A DNA stretch of 64,000 nucleotides from Roseofilum reptotaenium CS-1145 (GTDB taxonomy: Bacteria; Cyanobacteriota; Cyanobacteriia; Cyanobacteriales; Desertifilaceae). The stretch is taken from the NCBI RefSeq assembly GCF_028330985.1, contig NZ_JAQMUE010000082.1, positions 1 through 64,000 on the forward strand, read 5' to 3'. Position 1 is the stretch's first letter, and each line of letters opens with the position of its first letter. Both the position numbers and the translations under genes were made by a program. This document shows, one piece after another, positions 62,765 to 64,000 of the stretch. Below the pieces are notes generated by a model. That model was not told where the DNA came from. It saw only the letters and a program-made list of their open reading frames with translations, and made no database searches.

Positions 62765-63469
62765 TTACGCATTAAACCGTGAGGCATTTTCGGCTTGGGA
62801 AGCGGCTTCATCCCCTTTGCCAAAGAATGCTGAGAAGGGTTTGGGAATCGTGACGGCCTTTTGAGTGGCAGGTCGAGCATCGATGCGATCGCACCAAGCT
62901 TGGAGGTTATCGAGTCCCTCAATGGAAACTTTTGCCCAAGGGTACGATCGCACCCAGGGATACGTGGCAATATCAACAATGGTGAAGTCGTCTCCCAATA
63001 AATAGGCTTTGCCTTCGAGTTGCTGGTCTAGCACTTCTAGCAATCTCCGTGACTCGGCCACGTAGCGATCGATCGCGTATTGGTCTTCAATTCCTTTAGG
63101 GGCGGCAATGCGTTGAAAGTACATGGCTTGCCCCATCATTGGCCCAATGCCACTCATCTGAAACATCAGCCATTGCAAGGCTTGAGACCGGGCTTTTTCG
63201 TCGAGCGGAAGAAACTTCTGGTACTTTTGTGCGAGATACCAGAGAATTGCTCCCGACTCGAAAACGACAAAGTCATCATTGCCGCGATCAATAATTGTCG
63301 GAATGCGGCCATTGGGGTTGAGCTTCATATACCACTCAGATTTTTGCTCTTTTTTCCCAAAGTCAATGTAGGTCAGTTCGTACTCAACCTCCGCCTCTTC
63401 GAGAAAGATGACGGGCTTCCAACCATTCATCGTGGAAGCGGTGTACAGATGAATATCGGGGGATGCCAT
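62765..63469 (-). CDS. Glutathione S-transferase family protein (Ure2p/YghU-like)
   Basis: 234 residues. The N-terminal thioredoxin-like domain has YTASTMNGWKPVIFLEEAEV and NPNGRIPTIID; the helical C-terminal domain starts around FLPLDEKARSQALQWLMFQM. It matches the nu-class/Ure2p-like GSTs with the TxNG(x)KP entry. It probably conjugates or reduces electrophiles with glutathione. First gene of the three-gene minus-strand group. Confidence 0.87.
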   Translation of the reverse strand: MASPDIHLYTASTMNGWKPVIFLEEAEVEYELTYIDFGKKEQKSEWYMKLNPNGRIPTIIDRGNDDFVVFESGAILWYLAQKYQKFLPLDEKARSQALQWLMFQMSGIGPMMGQAMYFQRIAAPKGIEDQYAIDRYVAESRRLLEVLDQQLEGKAYLLGDDFTIVDIATYPWVRSYPWAKVSIEGLDNLQAWCDRIDARPATQKAVTIPKPFSAFFGKGDEAASQAENASRFNA

Positions 63470-63569
63470 AACAACCTCTGATCATGAAAGGATGTAAATC
63501 GGATATAGGAGACGGCTAGTGCTTGTCGTCATCCCAAAATCCGGCCAGTGATGGTACAGGTGAGCTATA

Positions 63570-63621
63570 TATCTTAAGATAAATAATCTAGTAACTAGCG
63601 TCAACCAGTATACTTTTAGTA
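63570..63621. promoter_or_regulatory. Candidate HxlR operators between divergent genes
   Basis: Three inverted repeats stand in the gap: TATCTTAAGATA (63570-63581), CTAGTAACTAG (63588-63598) and TACTTTTAGTA (63611-63621). TACT-n3-AGTA resembles the operators of YodB/HypR-type HxlR repressors. The last one overlaps the region just before the regulator gene and fits autoregulation. Confidence 0.45.
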
Positions 63622-63633
63622 ACCAAATTTATT

Positions 63634-63996
63634 ATGAGTACTGTTACCAACATCACCACAGATAGCAAGGGTCGCAAGAGTGCAGTAGAGCCTTGTTTAG
63701 AACCCTGCCCCATTGAGCGAGGAATGCGCGTGTTGGGGGGCAAATGGAAAGGCTCAATTCTCTGGCATCTCAAAGATGGCCCGGTGCGCTTCAATGATTT
63801 GGTGCGACAGTTAGGGGGAGCCAGTAAAAAGATGGTGAGCCAGCGGCTGCAAGAAATGGAAGAATCGGGTTTGGTCAAACGGGAAGTAGTGAGCGATCGC
63901 CCGATCGCCGTCGCCTACGAAATCACCGAGTTTGGCCAAACTGCGCTCGGCTTTTTGGAAGAACTCAAAAATTGGTCAGAAGCTAATAATATCTAG
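63634..63996 (+). CDS. HxlR-family transcriptional regulator
   Basis: 120 residues, complete, ending four bases before the window edge. CPIERGMRVLGGKWKGSILW, the winged helix FNDLVRQLGGASKKMVSQRL and EITEFGQTALGFLEELKNW follow the HxlR/DUF24 family. Cys residues near the N-terminus (EPCLEPCPIE) could sense thiol-reactive electrophiles, as in YodB and HypR. It is divergent to the GST-peroxiredoxin-quinone reductase genes and is their likely repressor. Confidence 0.88.
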   Translation: MSTVTNITTDSKGRKSAVEPCLEPCPIERGMRVLGGKWKGSILWHLKDGPVRFNDLVRQLGGASKKMVSQRLQEMEESGLVKREVVSDRPIAVAYEITEFGQTALGFLEELKNWSEANNI

Positions 63997-64000
63997 AGGA

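Overview
The window looks like a chromosomal segment of a filamentous, multi-gene-rich cyanobacterium. The reasons are the very frequent HIP1 octamer (GCGATCGC), the short tandem heptamer repeats typical of these genomes, three PEP-CTERM sorted proteins, several cyanobacterium-type families (DUF1816, DUF2808, nitrate-reductase-associated protein, split pntAA/pntAB/pntB) and the conserved rpmH-rnpA-PH-yidC-jag-DUF177 order. No tRNA, rRNA or CRISPR array was seen. The species cannot be fixed from the sequence alone.

Layout. 1-2 kb: tail of an IS630-like transposase, a repeat element and a secreted GHL10-type hydrolase. 2-8.8 kb: an accessory island with three PEP-CTERM proteins, a 1234-residue HTH/NB-ARC/14-WD40 STAND protein with two P-loops, and a small HTH protein. 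8.8-13.7 kb: MoxR ATPase, CPBP protease, a ParDE-type toxin-antitoxin pair and murF. 14-18.8 kb: a conserved protein of unknown function, a Uma2 nuclease, a GTPase and a frameshifted aspartic-protease lipoprotein. 18.8-22.3 kb: carA, a STAS protein that seems to start at ATT, mini-RNase III, an RlmB-type methyltransferase and DUF1816. 22.3-31.4 kb: an alpha/beta hydrolase, sugar-nucleotide and glycosyltransferase genes, tmk, an FHA protein and a copper P-type ATPase.

32.6-49.1 kb holds the main accessory locus: two giant NRPS genes in tandem. The first reads A-(N-methyltransferase)-PCP-C-A-PCP-TE, the second A-PCP-C-A-PCP-C-A-PCP-TE. Each starts with an adenylation domain and ends in its own thioesterase, so each could make a complete small product (a di- and a tripeptide). 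The first thioesterase has Cys/Glu in place of the usual Ser/Asp. A leftover 3' end of another thioesterase lies directly behind its stop codon, and a 92-bp element with terminal inverted repeats sits just before the second gene. Together these point to domain swapping in this locus.

49.4-53.5 kb: the rpmH-rnpA-yidC-jag region, all on the minus strand, then a DUF2808 protein. 53.6-55.4 kb: a PIN toxin operon bracketed by 62-bp imperfect direct repeats, plus a truncated PIN gene. 55.7-58.8 kb: the transhydrogenase operon pntAA-pntAB-pntB, with heptamer repeats at both internal junctions and a strong terminator behind. 58.9-64 kb: a second Uma2 nuclease, a FAD monooxygenase, a DUF1810 gene remnant, and a probable electrophile/thiol-stress cluster (GST, peroxiredoxin, MdaB-like quinone reductase) divergent from an HxlR-type regulator with palindromic candidate operators between them.
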